The notes: a model not told the origin generated them from the sequence alone. A stretch of 64,000 nt of DNA from Rhypophila decipiens (GCA_033297075.1 MU858160.1:1-64000); one strand, 5' to 3'. Shown: positions 34,873-46,535, numbered from the stretch's first letter. Translations and numbers: made by a program.

Positions 34873-36409
34873 TCAATCGCGTTTTCCCTCGGGCCCCATA
34901 TGAATGGTGTCCTTCTCCAGAAGTGGTACGGCGGCTACAGCACGATTCCATGTCAGCTGATCTTGACACCAAAAGTCTTGCATCCGGTTTACGTCTGACG
35001 AGAGATACGTACCTTTTCTCCCATCCGCGCCAGTCCTCACTCGGATCGGTAATCGCGTCTCCAGAGCATTGAGCTTCAAGTCCCACCCTTTCGCCGCCAA
35101 GGCCTCGAAGATGGACTTTTTCTGTTCGTCGCTGATGTAGCCGAGCGGCATCTCGTTCTCGTAATGGCTCTGAAGGCCGTCCTTCAGGCCTTCGTCAAAG
35201 TAGTAGGCGTGGTTCACGGCATCGAACCAGGCATCTAGCGGGCTGTTCACGCCCTCTTTAAGCGCCAGCCGCATCATAAAGTTGCCTCTCCTGTGCCATA
35301 TGCCCAAGAAGTAGGTCGACGTCTCAAAGTCGTACCTGTGATAGCCACCGGGCCGGAAGTTGACAATGTCGCCGTAGGTTCCGAATTCGCAAAACCCCGT
35401 GTAGTCGCCCGACTTGCTCGTCATTCTGCCTCCCCCGCCCCTCATGATGTGCTCCCTCTCTGCGACCTGGGTCGGCGAGAGAATGGTGCTGTGGTCGAGC
35501 CACTCCCTAAACACAATGGTGGCGCGCTGCCGGTTGAGACTGCGCATCTTGACGGCGCGAACAGCGCGGTAGTTCATGGACAGATGCACGCCCACGAGAA
35601 ATACCATGAGCATCCAGACCACGTGCTTGTCCTCCACCAGCTTTACCACCAGCGAGCCCACGAGCATGCCGCATAGGCTCACGATTGTTTCTTGCGACGC
35701 CTCTTTGGCGTTGAGCTCGGCGAGGTTGCCCGTCAGTGCGAAATGCGCAGACAGGCTCGCCTTGCTGGCGTTGGCGGCGACACCGCATAGCGAGCGCAGG
35801 ACTCCGGCCGACACAATGACGCCGAGCTTGGGGAAATAAGGGAGGGCGGGGGTCAAAAGATCGAGAAACTGTGCGCTGTCGTTCAGGAGGTCGGCAAGGA
35901 AGCGATAGAATTTGCATTCGGGCTCGATGGCCTGGCCCATGCGATGCGCAAAGAGAATGGTGGCAACGCGCGAGATGGTGTCGCCCGTAATCTTCAGGAT
36001 CAGCGCGCCCGTTGGCGACGAGGAAGAGTCGCCGACGCCCAGGCCCTCCAGGACGGCGCGGTTGGCCAGGAGCGAGGTTATGGAGGACGAAAAGGCCTGG
36101 AGGGAGTCATAGGTCTGGTAGGCCAGGTAGTCATCGGTCACGGTATGCGGATAGCCGGCGGGGAGGAAGGCGTAAAAGACGGCTTTGGCGAGGGGGACCT
36201 TTGTTTTGTCCTGCGATTGTTGGTGTCAGCATCAAAGCCATCCGGCATCGCCAGCATGGTTGCAGAGCCCACATCCAAAATAGAAAAGAGACGAATATGG
36301 GAATATCCTGCCGGTCACTCACGACTTTCATGCTGGCTTCCTTTTCCGAGTCGGTATAGGTGCAGACCACGTTGCCCGCCGGGTCGATATCGTAGATACT
36401 CCTGCTCAT
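34873..36409 (-). CDS. DUF647 / Root UVB Sensitive (RUS) family membrane protein
   Basis: Three exons: 36409-36323, 36210-35013 and 34934-34873, giving 448 residues. Intron 1 is 112 bp (GTGAGT ... CGCAG). Intron 2 is 78 bp (GTACGT ... GCTGTAG with a GCTGAC branch) and keeps the frame open if retained, giving 474 residues. The DUF647 core is clear: LPAGYPHTVTDDYLAYQTYDS, VATILFAHRMGQAIEPECKFYRF, YFPKLGVIVSAGVLRSLCGV and ANASKASLSAHFALTGNLAELNAKE, followed by hydrophobic stretches (TIVSLCGMLVGSLVV, WMLMVFLVGVHLSMNYRAV). RUS proteins of plants act in vitamin B6-dependent UV-B and auxin responses; the fungal role is unknown. Probably an organellar or endomembrane protein. Family assignment is secure. 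Confidence 0.88.
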
Positions 36410-37075
36410 GGCGTCGGAAACACTGAGCGAGTGTGGGCGGTCATTGAGAACGCAGACGACGCCGAGTGTTGAAACGAAGGTGCTGGCGCAAGGCCAGGGA
36501 AATGTCGACGGCGCAATTGAAAGAGGTCAACCGTCTGATGTATGGACAAGAATGTCGGCACCCGAATTTCGTCCTGGGCATTCTGGGCAACGGGCGGCAG
36601 ATATCGGGGATATGGGGGTACAAGGGGGCGCGTAAGCAGCCCGCTAGAGACTGACAGGACGGGTGAAGTCAGTGGTAACCAAGCACCGGATTACAGGTCC
36701 GCAACTGACAACCCTGTGAACCCCTGAATCCCGCTGGCTCTGACGTAATCTAGCCTGTGCGAGTCCAGTTTTCATCCCTCCTCCTTCCACTTTCGCCCGA
36801 TCTCAGTTCCGAGAAACATTGAAACTGGAGCCCAATCATGCATATGCAACACCGAACGCCTGAACGTACCTTGATAGTTGAAAATGTAAATGACCGTGAA
36901 CTGCCAGTCTGCATGGTCTTTGAATATTTGTGGTATTTAATTGCTATCCGTATTCATATTGACTGTCGTGCGAACACCCAGTTCCCATCTTCCGATGGAA
37001 TAACCAAACTCCACATGCAGGTTTCTAAGTGTACTGTTCTATCATCTAGGCCCAGAGAGACAACATGCACAGCCA
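36410..37075. other. Intergenic region between the DUF647 gene and ERG19
   Basis: 666 bp that should contain the DUF647 promoter and the ERG19 terminator. No gene seen. Confidence 0.5.
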
Positions 37076-38319
37076 TCACCTCTTGGCCGGAGTGCCGTCT
37101 TCAGCAACCAAAAACTCGTCGGTCTTGATGGGGCCCTCTCCGACTCCAGTCAAAATCACACGGCTGACGCCATTCTTGAGAATGCCAGCGACGCCCTCGT
37201 CCAGCGACATGGTGGGCTTCAGGCCCTTGAGGACATCCTTCTTCCAGCCGTCCGTGTCCCCAATCACGTGGTAGAATGTGCCCACGACTGCCTCGGTGTC
37301 CTTCTCGAGATAGTAGATGACCGCATTCGGACCAGCATCAAAAGTGTAGGCCGCAACCGTCCGGCCGACGTTGGCGTTGATGGTTTCAACCGCGCGAATG
37401 GCCGCCTTGCTGACGTCGTTCATGTAAAAGATGGGAGGATAGGTATCCGCGCAGGTCGCGTGGAACGAGTTGGAGTCGCGCATGGTGACCTCGGCAAAGG
37501 CTGGAAAGTCCTTCTCGGCGATCGCCTTCTCCATCAGCTCCATGTTTTTGGGCACGACCTTGGTGATGCGCTCTTGGAACAGGCCGCTGGTGGCCACTGT
37601 CTGCTGCATGCCGCTGGTGGAGCTGACTCCCTTCTTCGCGGCCGAGACGACCAAGATGAGCGCGCGCATCTCGGGCCAGTGTGAAGCCTCGGCGACCTGG
37701 TCGGCCATGGAATCGCTGCCGTCAGCCTTGTCTCCCATCCTCCATGCGACATAGCCACCGAACAAGCTGCGGCATGCTGAGCCAGAACCCTGTCGGGCGA
37801 TCAAGCTCAACTCGGAGGGCGATGCCGGCAGCTCGTAGAGGTTGGCAATGGCTCTGACAAAGGCAGCAAAACCAGCAGCCGAGGATGCGAGACCGGCAGC
37901 CGTGGGGAAGTTGTTCTCGGAGACAATGCGGAGGGGCATGGTCGAGAGCTTGGGGAGCGAGGGGTCGGCAGCTTCGAGTGCAGCACGACGGGAACGAAGC
38001 TCGCGGAAGCACGCCTGGGTCCGGGCGCCCGAGACATCGGAGGGCTCGCCGTTCAGGAGGAGCGAGTCGCCTTCCGAGGCGGGGTACCGAGCAGAGCAGG
38101 ATGCGGTCGTCAGGGTGCGCAGGTCGGCTTGCGAGAGGGTGACCGAGAGGGAGCTGTTGGTGGGGAGATTAAGTTTGGCATCGCGCTTTCCCCAGTACCT
38201 GGATTCGGATCGTTAGTGTCTCTGTCCTGCTGATGCAACTTGTGAGCTGCTGCGTACTTGACTACGGCAATGTTGACGGGAGCCGTGGTGCTGGCGCGGT
38301 ACACGGTGTCTGAGGCCAT
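37076..38319 (-). CDS. ERG19: Mevalonate diphosphate decarboxylase
   Basis: Two exons: 38319-38258 and 38198-37076. The 59-bp intron (GTACGC ... TCCAG) restores IAVVKYWGKRDAKLNLPTN, the invariant start of this enzyme. 394 residues, the usual length. It performs the ATP-dependent decarboxylation of mevalonate 5-diphosphate to isopentenyl diphosphate in sterol and isoprenoid synthesis. Visible blocks are LPTNSSLSVTLSQADLRT, the GHMP-kinase motif NFPTAAGLASSAAGFAA, SGSACRSLFGGYVAW, MRDSNSFHATCADTYPP and YTFDAGPNAV with the conserved Asp. Cytosolic; no targeting signal. It is a housekeeping gene, unlinked here to other pathway genes. Assignment is very secure. Confidence 0.97.
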
Positions 38320-39055
38320 TGTGTTTGTTCGGTGTGGGGTAATTGATGACGACGAGAGTGTGCAAAAGGGTATCGCAAATCGAAACAAATCGGGGGAGAG
38401 AAAAGCACAGCCAAGTATAAATCCCAGAAGCTCTCGTCACGATGTTGCAGTTCAACGAAACCAGAGGTCGAGATTGTCTGTGCCTTCTCGTCGCTCGGGC
38501 ACTTGCTCCATTCGCAAGATGCCCGATGGCGGGGGTAGAAAGAGATTGTGCGCCAAGGCCTCGCAGGCTGGCCGCTGGCAGCTAGCTCGTCCCGCCATAC
38601 TGGATGAGGACTAGCGAGGGGCCCTGGCAGCTGCAGGCTTGATTCCAGACTCCAGGGTCCTCCTGTTAGCGCCCAGGCTGCTAATTGGCTGACCGGGTGG
38701 AAAGTCGCCTTTTTGGGAATTCACAGAGATGACGACGCACGACAGGCACTCACTTGGACCGACGACTTGGACTTGAGCTGATTCCTTTGGTTGGTGCGAG
38801 TCAGCCAGATATGATACCAGCTAACAACATCCTACCATGATACGTTCAGACGTGTTGCAGACCGGTTCTCAAATCAATTCCCAGAGCCAGGGCCTCAGAC
38901 GTCAAGATGGTCTGCACCTGAGCTCTTCAATTAAATATTACCAATACCTAAAGTACATTATCCGGGACGGCGAGTCGAGATTCCCATAGACACAATCTAC
39001 CCATACCCATACCCATACCCATACCCAGGTCCAAAAGCCCATGGCTCATGGCCAC
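38320..39055. other. Intergenic region upstream of ERG19
   Basis: 736 bp containing the ERG19 promoter and the 3' flank of the MARVEL gene, including the hexamer repeat at 39000. Nothing else is recognised. Confidence 0.5.
39000..39028. repeat. Hexanucleotide microsatellite (CCCATA)n
   Basis: Nearly five head-to-tail copies of CCCATA lie about 30 bp beyond the MARVEL stop codon. The unit differs from the fungal telomere unit (CCCTAA), so it is a simple repeat rather than an interstitial telomere. Confidence 0.85.
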
Positions 39056-39917
39056 CTAGACATTGACAGTATTGGCCGGTGGCTGACCTCCTGCGGCAGT
39101 GGGATAACCTGGATTATACCCTCCGCCCGTGGTGGCCTGCTGTTGGTATCCTGCCTGGGCCACCTCGGGCTGTCGTCCGGGTCTGCTAGGCTCCGAGGCA
39201 ATTGGCCCACGAGTTCTGTTATGGGATATCAGCGACTGTTGCATCAAACACCTGGTCTTGATTCTCGAGCACTTACCCATTCGTGGCATGCTTGTCGCCC
39301 TTGTAATGCTTCGTGACGACGATGGCACCCTGATAAAAGGTTAGCATCTGCTGACCGTGCAGCTTGAAGGCGAGCGGTGACAACATACCAGGATGAAGCT
39401 CAGGAGGTAGGTGATGGACACAATGAAAGAAAAGGCCAGGACAGTCCTCCATTGCGAGCAACCTGTCCAGCGGATGTCGTTGGGTCCATAGACATTGTAC
39501 GGATTTGTCCACCAGCCGCCCCAGTAATATCCCCAGTAGCTCCAATACCAATAGGAGCCGCAAGTATCGCCTCCGGTTCTCTGCATTGCCGAGGTCATAT
39601 ATTAGTCCTGAAACTGAATCTGGAGAGTGGCTTGGACTTACGTTGGCCAACAGACCAAAGGCAACCATCCAGAGCACAAACATGCAAAAGTCGACAGGAA
39701 ATCCCAGAAAGGCATAGTGGAGAGGAGGGATGAAGAGAATGCAAAAGGCCGTACTGATACACGCCACGATGAGCGTGTACACTATCCGCGAATCGTTCGA
39801 GACGCCGGCATCGCTGATGAGGTGCACAAAGTGGGCAACGAGGCCGAGGACCACGACGGAGCAGATGAGCTCCCACACCCGTAGGATGACATGGCAGACT
39901 TTGGATGTACTACCCAT
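39056..39917 (-). CDS. MARVEL-domain integral membrane protein
   Basis: Four exons: 39917-39642, 39580-39389, 39329-39277 and 39215-39056. Introns of 59-61 bp have standard borders (GTAAGT/GTATGT donors, GCTAAC branch in the second). 226 residues. Four hydrophobic helices in the MARVEL arrangement: VCHVILRVWELICSVVVLGL, IVYTLIVACISTAFCILFI, DFCMFVLWMVAFGLLAN and TVLAFSFIVSITYLLSFIL. A loop rich in Tyr, Trp and Gly (YWYWSYWGYYWGGWW) lies between helices 3 and 4. The cytosolic tail is short, Pro/Gly-rich and polar. MARVEL proteins organise membrane subdomains or cell-cortex structures; the exact role of this one is unknown. Start ATG at 39917 directly precedes helix 1. Confidence 0.85.
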
Positions 39918-40633
39918 GTTTGCTCTGAGTCGGAGAATTTGCTGTTGGTTGATTGCTGGTGTTGGTAGCTGAGGTTATCTTGAAGACTGGAATGAAGTGT
40001 GAAGCAGGTAAAACAAGACAGACTCCGCAAAGGTGAGGTGTCAAAGCGATGGAAGGTTGGTTCCTCGAAAAGAAGTGTCGCCTCCTCGTCTTGCATTATA
40101 AGAAGTTGGCATTCCATTGTCTTGATGCCCTCCAACCTCTCGTCCGCTTGCAGTCCCATCGTGCATTCCTCATTTGGCTGAATGCGGACTGCTTGCTGAC
40201 CTTTTCAAATCTTCATTCTGGATTAATAACCTTGCAATCAGGAGATGTCTTGAATTTGCCGTCATAATCCGAAAACACCATCCTCAAACAAAGAACGCGG
40301 CCAGTGTCTGACATCTCGACTTCCGTTTCCAATTTTTCAATGAGCCGTATCAACCCGTTACCCCTCAAGGCCTCAACCATGGACGGTTCTGGATTGGAAA
40401 GACACTGGAAACTACCGAAAGACGAAGCTGGCGCGTGGATGCGGGATGAGACTATGTGAATTGAGCATTCGGCTTTTGTGTTGCATGTGGCTGTTCTTGT
40501 GCCATTTTGGGCAATCAATCAGATCTACTGTGATATTCACTGTAAGGATCTACTGTGACTTTTGAGATTCTTTTACATGAGAATATATTCTCTCAGGACT
40601 GAGGGATGACTTGAGTACAAAAAGCTCGATTAT
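39918..40633. other. Intergenic region between the MARVEL gene and the methyltransferase relic
   Basis: About 0.7 kb holding the MARVEL promoter. It may also include the eroded 3' end of the broken methyltransferase gene; a minus-strand frame to 40550 shows no family similarity. Confidence 0.45.
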
Positions 40634-41568
40634 ACTAGTCAACCTATCCAGTCCCGATGAGATTCGAAGCCGGCATCTACTCACCAACTTGCTTGACACT
40701 CTCTCGCATTTCTGGGACCCACGGCATCTTGGATATGCCGTTCCCAAACTCGATGCAGTTGCGGATCTTGCGATGCTCCGCAATGGTCTCAATCGAACTT
40801 GTCTGTCATGGCGAAGTCGTGAAACGTGAATGGTGCACCGGGCTTGAGGACCCGCTTGACCTCGCTGTATAATGCGGCCGGGTCTGGTGAATAGCAGAGA
40901 GATTCAATGGAGTATGCCGCATCGAAGCACTCGTCGGGAAATGGCATTTTCTAGCAGCAAAGTTGAGCATCGGATTCAGGGCTCTCGAGCTCAGGGGCGT
41001 TTACATACCGTGAAATCGCCATGAACAAACGTTATCAAGTTGTCCAACCCAAGCTCGGCCGTGAGGCTTCTCCCACGCTCAACATGCCAAGCGCTGTTCG
41101 TGATTCCAACAATCTGGCAGCCCACCTTGCGGGCAATGGTCCTGGCAGGGCCCCCAATGCCACAACCTAGATCCAGGACGCGCATGTGCCTTCTCAGTCT
41201 GGCGATATGAGCGAATTCCACCTCGTACTCAACCATGCTCTCGCGGATCGACAGTCCGGGAGACAGGGGCGTGTAATGGAATTGTTGGCCCCTGGACGGA
41301 CAGGTTAGCAAACCACACTTTGCTGTTGATATGCTCCACGAGAGGTTCATGTTCCATACCATCCCTGCTCGTACAATGGTGTCACCAGGTCGTAGTAGTC
41401 CGAAGTGACCTCGGAGGCCTTCTTCTGTCTCTCCAGCCGCTCCTCGTCGGTGGCTCATGCAACTGCTTCACGGTCGACTGAGGAAAGCGCTGACCGGTCA
41501 CGGTTAAAGTGAGCGAGGTAGCGTCTTAATCGGTCTGCCCCATAACCTTCTGGCATATGTGATGACAT
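40634..41568 (-). pseudogene. Broken sterol C-24 methyltransferase-like (Erg6/SMT) gene
   Basis: The exon structure is still readable: 41568-41360, 41291-41009 and 40950-40685, with good donors and acceptors (GTATGG/CCAG, GTATGT/GCTAG, donor GTGAGT at 40684). Family blocks are clear: DEERLERQKKASEV, YYDLVTPLYEQGWGQQFHY, the SAM-binding LDLGCGIGGPARTIA, GITNSAWHVERG, GDFTKMPFPDECFDAAYSIE and LYSEVKRVLKPGAPFTFHDF. Three lesions interrupt it. Codon 38 is an in-frame TGA (41457-41455) with similarity continuing in the same frame. One extra base near 40792 shifts the frame inside the block after AMTDKFD. Downstream of the last donor the expected C-terminal ~60 residues are not found. A 48-nt cryptic intron could skip the TGA but would not cure the frameshift. 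Related enzymes methylate sterols or similar substrates; this copy is probably inactive. Confidence 0.75.
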
Positions 41569-43432
41569 TTTGCAGGTCAATGAACGCAAGTGATGCAGTG
41601 AGCGTAGAATGAGAACTTTTTCAGATGATAAATTGACAAAAGCCACCCAAATTGAGGATCTCGCCGGAATAAACAGGCCGAGACAGAACAAAGAACGGCA
41701 ACCCAAGCTCTATGATTGTCCCTGCGGAGGAAATGTTGGCGAGTACTTTCAAAGCATGCCTTTATGTTTGCAGTCAGCACCAACCAACCTGGTCCCGGCC
41801 ATTGTGAATTTGTGTCCATCCAAGCTGGTCCCTGGGTAAATATTATTCAATGTCGTCATTTCCGCAACCAGCAACCAACACCATGCTCCTCATGTCCCAA
41901 CCCAGCCGTTGGATGTCCACTATAACAGATAACTTGACCGACGAACAGACGGAGAGTCTCGGTCCTCTCAAACTTCTTTGCTTCGCGTCCACCATGGGCT
42001 TGATGAGTGACAGACTCTGGTGGAAAAGTGAGGGATAGTCTGGATCCGAGGGGCTCGACCATCTACCATAGATTCTAGAATGAGGGGGTCATCACATAAC
42101 ACCAATGGGCTTTGTCGATGTTTTGCCAGGAACACCAACTCCCGATGCTATGCCACGAATCTTGGCTCTTTGAGAGGATGGTTATTTCGACCTCATCTGT
42201 TCAACAAGACCGTAGTATACTTCAAGTTGTAAATCCCTCACCGGGAAATGGTAGCCAAATCGGTCAAAGTCTGCCCGTAAAGACTTTTCCTCACTTCCGA
42301 GTCTTTGAAAATAACGCCATGAGACTCGTGAACTGCAGTCCGAACTTGAGCTCTCGCTCGCTGTTTCTCCGCAGATAGAGACTCTGATAGAAAATGAAAT
42401 GCCAATTTTTCAATAGATCGCCTCCAGATTCCGCATTCTCCACAACACGGCATCGATCCGTACTCCGTAGAGGATGACGTCGGCTGGCCGTGGATGGTAT
42501 CGCCGGCGTAGCGTTGTGAAGAACAAGAATAGGAATTCCCTATCTCTCATATAATTCCCCAAGTGGGTTAACAGAGCTTGGCAGTAGCATGCTGCAGTTC
42601 AAGCTTCTCTGACCCGCGTGTTTTGTTCCCACTTCGGACCTTGGCAGCATGGACTCCAACGGGGACGGCGTTATACCCGAGCGACTAGAATCCGACTTGC
42701 TGGTAGCGATGTGAGATATCAAGAAGCCAAAGCAATAGGAATTGGTCATAGTTATCCAGACACCTACCAGACATGTCTCGGCGTGCTTGGCATGGGTTCT
42801 ACTCGTCACCGCTCACCTTATCTATATCAAGTCTTGGCTTCCACCTGCCGAAAATCAAGCATGGCTATCTTCACACTACTGCTAAGAACCCATCGCGGAG
42901 TGCAGTGGGATTGCTTGTCCCACAAACCAGCCCCTCTTCAGTCTTCGCCTCGGCTTCCAAGGGACTTGCTCCGATGTCTCCTCTCCGGAATCCCGGGTCG
43001 AGATAAGCCCAGCAAAGTCGGGTTTGGCAGATGCACATGTGCCAAGAAGACTGGGTCCAATATTCAATGTACCCCACGAACCGTCACTTCACAACGCTCC
43101 TCTTGATGTCTGTGTTTGTTGTCTGTCTTGGGTATGGGTTGTGGCTGTCCACGTTGCTCTCCACTCGAGCTTGTGGGGGAATTGGAATCCAGTCGTTATC
43201 GTCGTGGCAGGGACTGGACAAAGGAACAAGTCGGAGACAGTATCAACTACTACAGTTTGTCGGCGATAACAGCGGTTGACTAGACGCTGCGAGATATCAA
43301 GACCAGCTCGAGCAAGAGTTGAATTCTATATAACGAGCCACGATCTCGCTTTCTTCGCAGTCTTGATCTCTCCCTCATCACCATCCCTCCTCAAGTCGAG
43401 TCTTCAAGTTCAAGGCTTTTTCAGGACTCAAG
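41569..43432. other. Intergenic region upstream of the copper amine oxidase
   Basis: About 1.86 kb. Frames are short and featureless. The proximal end holds a TATA box for the amine oxidase. Confidence 0.5.
43327..43333 (+). promoter_or_regulatory. TATA box (TATATAA) of the copper amine oxidase gene
   Basis: TATATAA lies about 106 bp before the start codon, followed by a pyrimidine-rich leader. Position and sequence fit a strong inducible fungal promoter. Confidence 0.65.
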
Positions 43433-45835
43433 ATGATCACCACCTCGCTGCTGATGGCCCTCGTGGCCACAGCCATCCCGTCCGTTGCTGCTCGCCCCGA
43501 CCCGGATCTCTACCGCCGTGCCATGAGCAAGTTCAACGAGGTGCGAACCTGCGGTCTCTCTGATGAGGCTCCGACTGTCAAGGCCCCCAAGGCGAACCCC
43601 TGGGCCCAGATCACCCCGAACGACGTCACCGCCGTCTGGGACCTGCTGCACTCGCCTGCTGCTGGCCTCAACCTGACCCACCCCGACGATGCCACGGCCA
43701 CTGACAACTACGTCTACTTTATCGATACCTTGGGTATGGTTGATTCTCATCCTCTACGCTTTGGAGCAGCACTAACCAACTTGAATTGACCACTTGCAGC
43801 CACCAACAAATCTGCCGTCCTTCCCTACATTGACGGCAACGGCACTCTGCCTCCCAAGTATGCCCGCGCGGTCATCTTCGAGGGCGGCAAGACCGAGCCC
43901 GTCTCGCAGGATTACATGATTGGCCCCCTCCCTGTCTCGGAAAAGACGACGATCGAGAAGCTCGACTACATCTACAACGGCGGCAACGGCGGCACTGTTC
44001 CCTACAACTCGCGCTACTTTGATGGCAAGCGCAGCAAGCTCGCCAACGATTTCCTCCTCCCCATCGTCGAGGAGATCAACGACATCCTCGTCGCCTTGTT
44101 CGACGGTGCCTGGTACGGCTCGGGCGACCCGCGCACCAACCTCACCATCACCTCGACCGATCCGCAGTCCTTTGACGGCTCAAGCTCTTTCCGCAGCATG
44201 ATGTTCCGCTACCCCGGCAAGGCTTCCTACCTGACCCCGCTCGACTTCTACATCCTGCTCGATGTCAGCGGCACCGACATCTCGTACTACAAGCTCAAGG
44301 GCTTCGTCACCAACGAGAAGTACTTCAAGACTGTTGCCGAGCTCCGCAAGGCGTTCGAGGCGGGCGAGATCAAGAACGAGTTCCCCCAGACCCGCGACCA
44401 GGAATGGGCCATGGTCAACCACAAACCTGAGATGGGTGTCCGCGACCTCGAGGACCGCATGGCTCCCCAGAACATCGAGATTGGTGGCAAGCGCTACAAG
44501 CTCGATCTTGAGGAGGGCTACGTCGAGTACATGGGCTGGACTTTCTACCTCTCCTTCACCCGCACTCTCGGCCTGGCCTTCAACGATGTCAAGTTCAAGG
44601 GCGAGCGGGTTCTCTACGAGCTCCAGATGCAGGAGGCCGCTGCCCAGTATGCCGGCTACACTCCCAAGGCCGCCAACACGGTCTACCACGACACCTACTA
44701 CAGCTTCGGCACCACCGTCTCGGCTCTTGTCGAGGGCTACGACTGCCCCTTCGGCAGCAGCATGCTCAACGTCACCTACCCTTCCGGCAACAAGACCCGC
44801 GTCCACCCCGGTGCGCTCTGCGTCTTTGAGGCTGACACTGGTTTCCCCCTTGCTCGTCACAGCTACGGCGGTGGCTCCGAGTACGGCTTCGGCAACCTCG
44901 GCTCCGTCAAGGACGCAGCCCTCCACCTCCGCCTCGTCTACACCGTCGGCAACTACGACTACCTCTTCGACTACTCCTTCCACCTCGACGGCTCCATGGA
45001 GATCCAGGTCCGCGCCTCGGGCTACCTCCAGTCGTCGCCCTACTACAAGACCCAGGGTCGCTTCGGTCCCCGCATCTACAAGTCGACCCAGGGCAGCTAC
45101 CACTCGCACATCCTCAACTTCAAGGCCGACTTTGACATCCTCGACACCAAGAACTCGCTCGAGGTCACCGAGCTGATCGTGGCCAACCAGAGCCAGCCGT
45201 GGTTCCCCGAGCTCGGCGTCTTTGAGCAGATGGAGCTCAGCACGAGCTACATGGAGGAGGAGAAGATGTTCAACTGGGCCCCCAACAACCAGGCCATGTA
45301 CTCGGTCGTCAACAAGGCCAAGACCAATGCCTGGGGCGAGAAGCGCGGCTACCGCATCGTTCCCGGACGCAGCAACGTCGCCCTCCCCGTCAAGAACTCG
45401 CCCTTCTCGGCCAAGTCCTCCACCATGCTCAAGTCGCACCTCGCCGTCACGCGCCAGCACGACAACGAGCCCGTCGCCAACTCTTTCCAGAACGTCAACA
45501 TGGCCGCCAAGCCCCAGCAGGACTTTGGCAAGTTCTTTGACGGCGAGAAGGTTGACGACGAGGACATCGTCCTCTGGTTCAACCTCGGCATGCACCACTA
45601 CACCCGCTCTGAGGACGTCCCCGTCACCCTCTTCTCCGAGGCTGTCAGCAGCATCGTCCTGGCTCCCCAGAACTTCAACGACCGGGCTCCCGAGGGCGAT
45701 CTCCGCAACAGACGCTGGGCCGAGGTTGATGACGACGGTGTCCTGACCTACGAGGACTACAGCATCGAGCTCCCCACCTGCCAGATCAAGCTCGACGAGC
45801 CCTTTACCAAGATCGAGAAGCTGACTTTTGCTTGA
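43433..45835 (+). CDS. Secreted copper amine oxidase
   Basis: Two exons: 43433-43733 and 43800-45835. The 66-bp intron (GTATGG, ACTAAC branch, TTGCAG) restores FIDTLATNKSAVL. 778 residues. A signal peptide is visible (MITTSLLMALVATAIPSVAA). The enzyme oxidises primary amines to aldehydes, releasing ammonia and H2O2. The topaquinone site is GNYDY (modified Tyr about 486). The catalytic Asp is probably in YHDTYYSFG (about 398). Copper histidines are YHSHILNF (about 535 and 537) and one in GMHHYTRSED. Several N-x-S/T sites fit secretion. Codons end overwhelmingly in C or G, suggesting strong expression and producing a long antisense open frame. Transcription converges on the DUF1996 gene with two tRNA genes between. 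Substrate unknown. Confidence 0.95.
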
Positions 45836-46372
45836 TGCAAGCAGCAAAACCCCAGCCCGACTTGACGACTGGACTCTCTCTGGATGAGATTGAGCTCAAC
45901 GGGCACTTGGAAAGGATGGTATCATGATGGATGATTATGAGGTCTCTCCCTCGACGCATGTGCTGGTCCCGCGTACACACAACATACCAGGTGCTAGCTC
46001 TCACCTGGCTGGTTCTAGGCAACGGCTTTCATGACTTGATGATATCATTTTCTCCCTCATTCTTTTTTTACAGCATAGTTATTTAGTAATGATTGATCGG
46101 CAAAGGGGACGGAAGTGAGGATATGCATATAGACAGTGAATGGATAATGAGGAGGCACCTTCTTTTAGAATAATAATAGAGCAGCACATAGACTGAGATA
46201 GAGTAGCAATGGAGCGAATCGTCCTCTTGGAGAAATCTTATAACATTGTCCCTAATTGTGCAACACATGCGATTGTATCTTTATTCATCCTTCCTATCCT
46301 TTGTGACTCTAAAGAACAGAAGAAGAAGAAAAAAAAAAGAAGCAGACAAGCCCAGACAGCCGGACATGTTTC
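45836..46372. other. Downstream flank of the amine oxidase
   Basis: 537 bp, the amine oxidase 3' flank, ending in an A-rich run (AAGAAGAAGAAAAAAAAAAG) just before the tRNA-Asp 3' end. On the tRNA strand that run is a T-rich tract and can serve as the RNA polymerase III terminator. Confidence 0.55.
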
Positions 46373-46465
46373 TCTCCCGCCGGGAATTGAACCCGGGTCT
46401 CGAGCGAAGTCGGAACCAGGGGCGGAAATGACAAGCTCACATACTGACCACTATACTACGGAAGA
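46373..46465 (-). tRNA. tRNA-Asp (GTC), with a 22-nt intron
   Basis: Minus strand. Acceptor arms TCTTCCG and CGGGAGA pair over 7 bp (one T-G). D arm GTATAGTGGTCAGTAT, anticodon stem TGAGC/GCTCG and T arm CCGGG-TTCAATT-CCCGG are complete. The loop T-T-G-T-C-A gives anticodon GTC. A 22-nt intron follows position 37. It ends 70 bp from the next tRNA gene, on the same strand. Confidence 0.88.
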
Positions 46466-46535
46466 CGAGAGGAGCGAGTGTAGACACTCGTCGTAGTTTG
46501 GTGCTGGTCGGCTGTTGCTGGGCCTGCCTGCAGAT

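Noticed and set aside
39000..39028. Interstitial telomere repeat
   Set aside because: The unit is CCCATA, not CCCTAA.
41409..41456. Possible 48-nt intron that would remove the TGA in the methyltransferase relic
   Set aside because: Donor GTGACC is poor, no branch point is evident, it would delete residues that look coding, and the downstream frameshift would remain. Exact position approximate.
42618..43106. 162-codon plus-strand frame upstream of the amine oxidase
   Set aside because: Cys/Arg/Ser-rich translation with no motif or good start context; probably chance.
44180..45847. 555-codon open frame on the minus strand
   Set aside because: It is the antisense of the copper amine oxidase. 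The translation is Leu/Val/Asp/Gly-rich without motifs and is explained by the strong C/G third-position bias of the sense gene.
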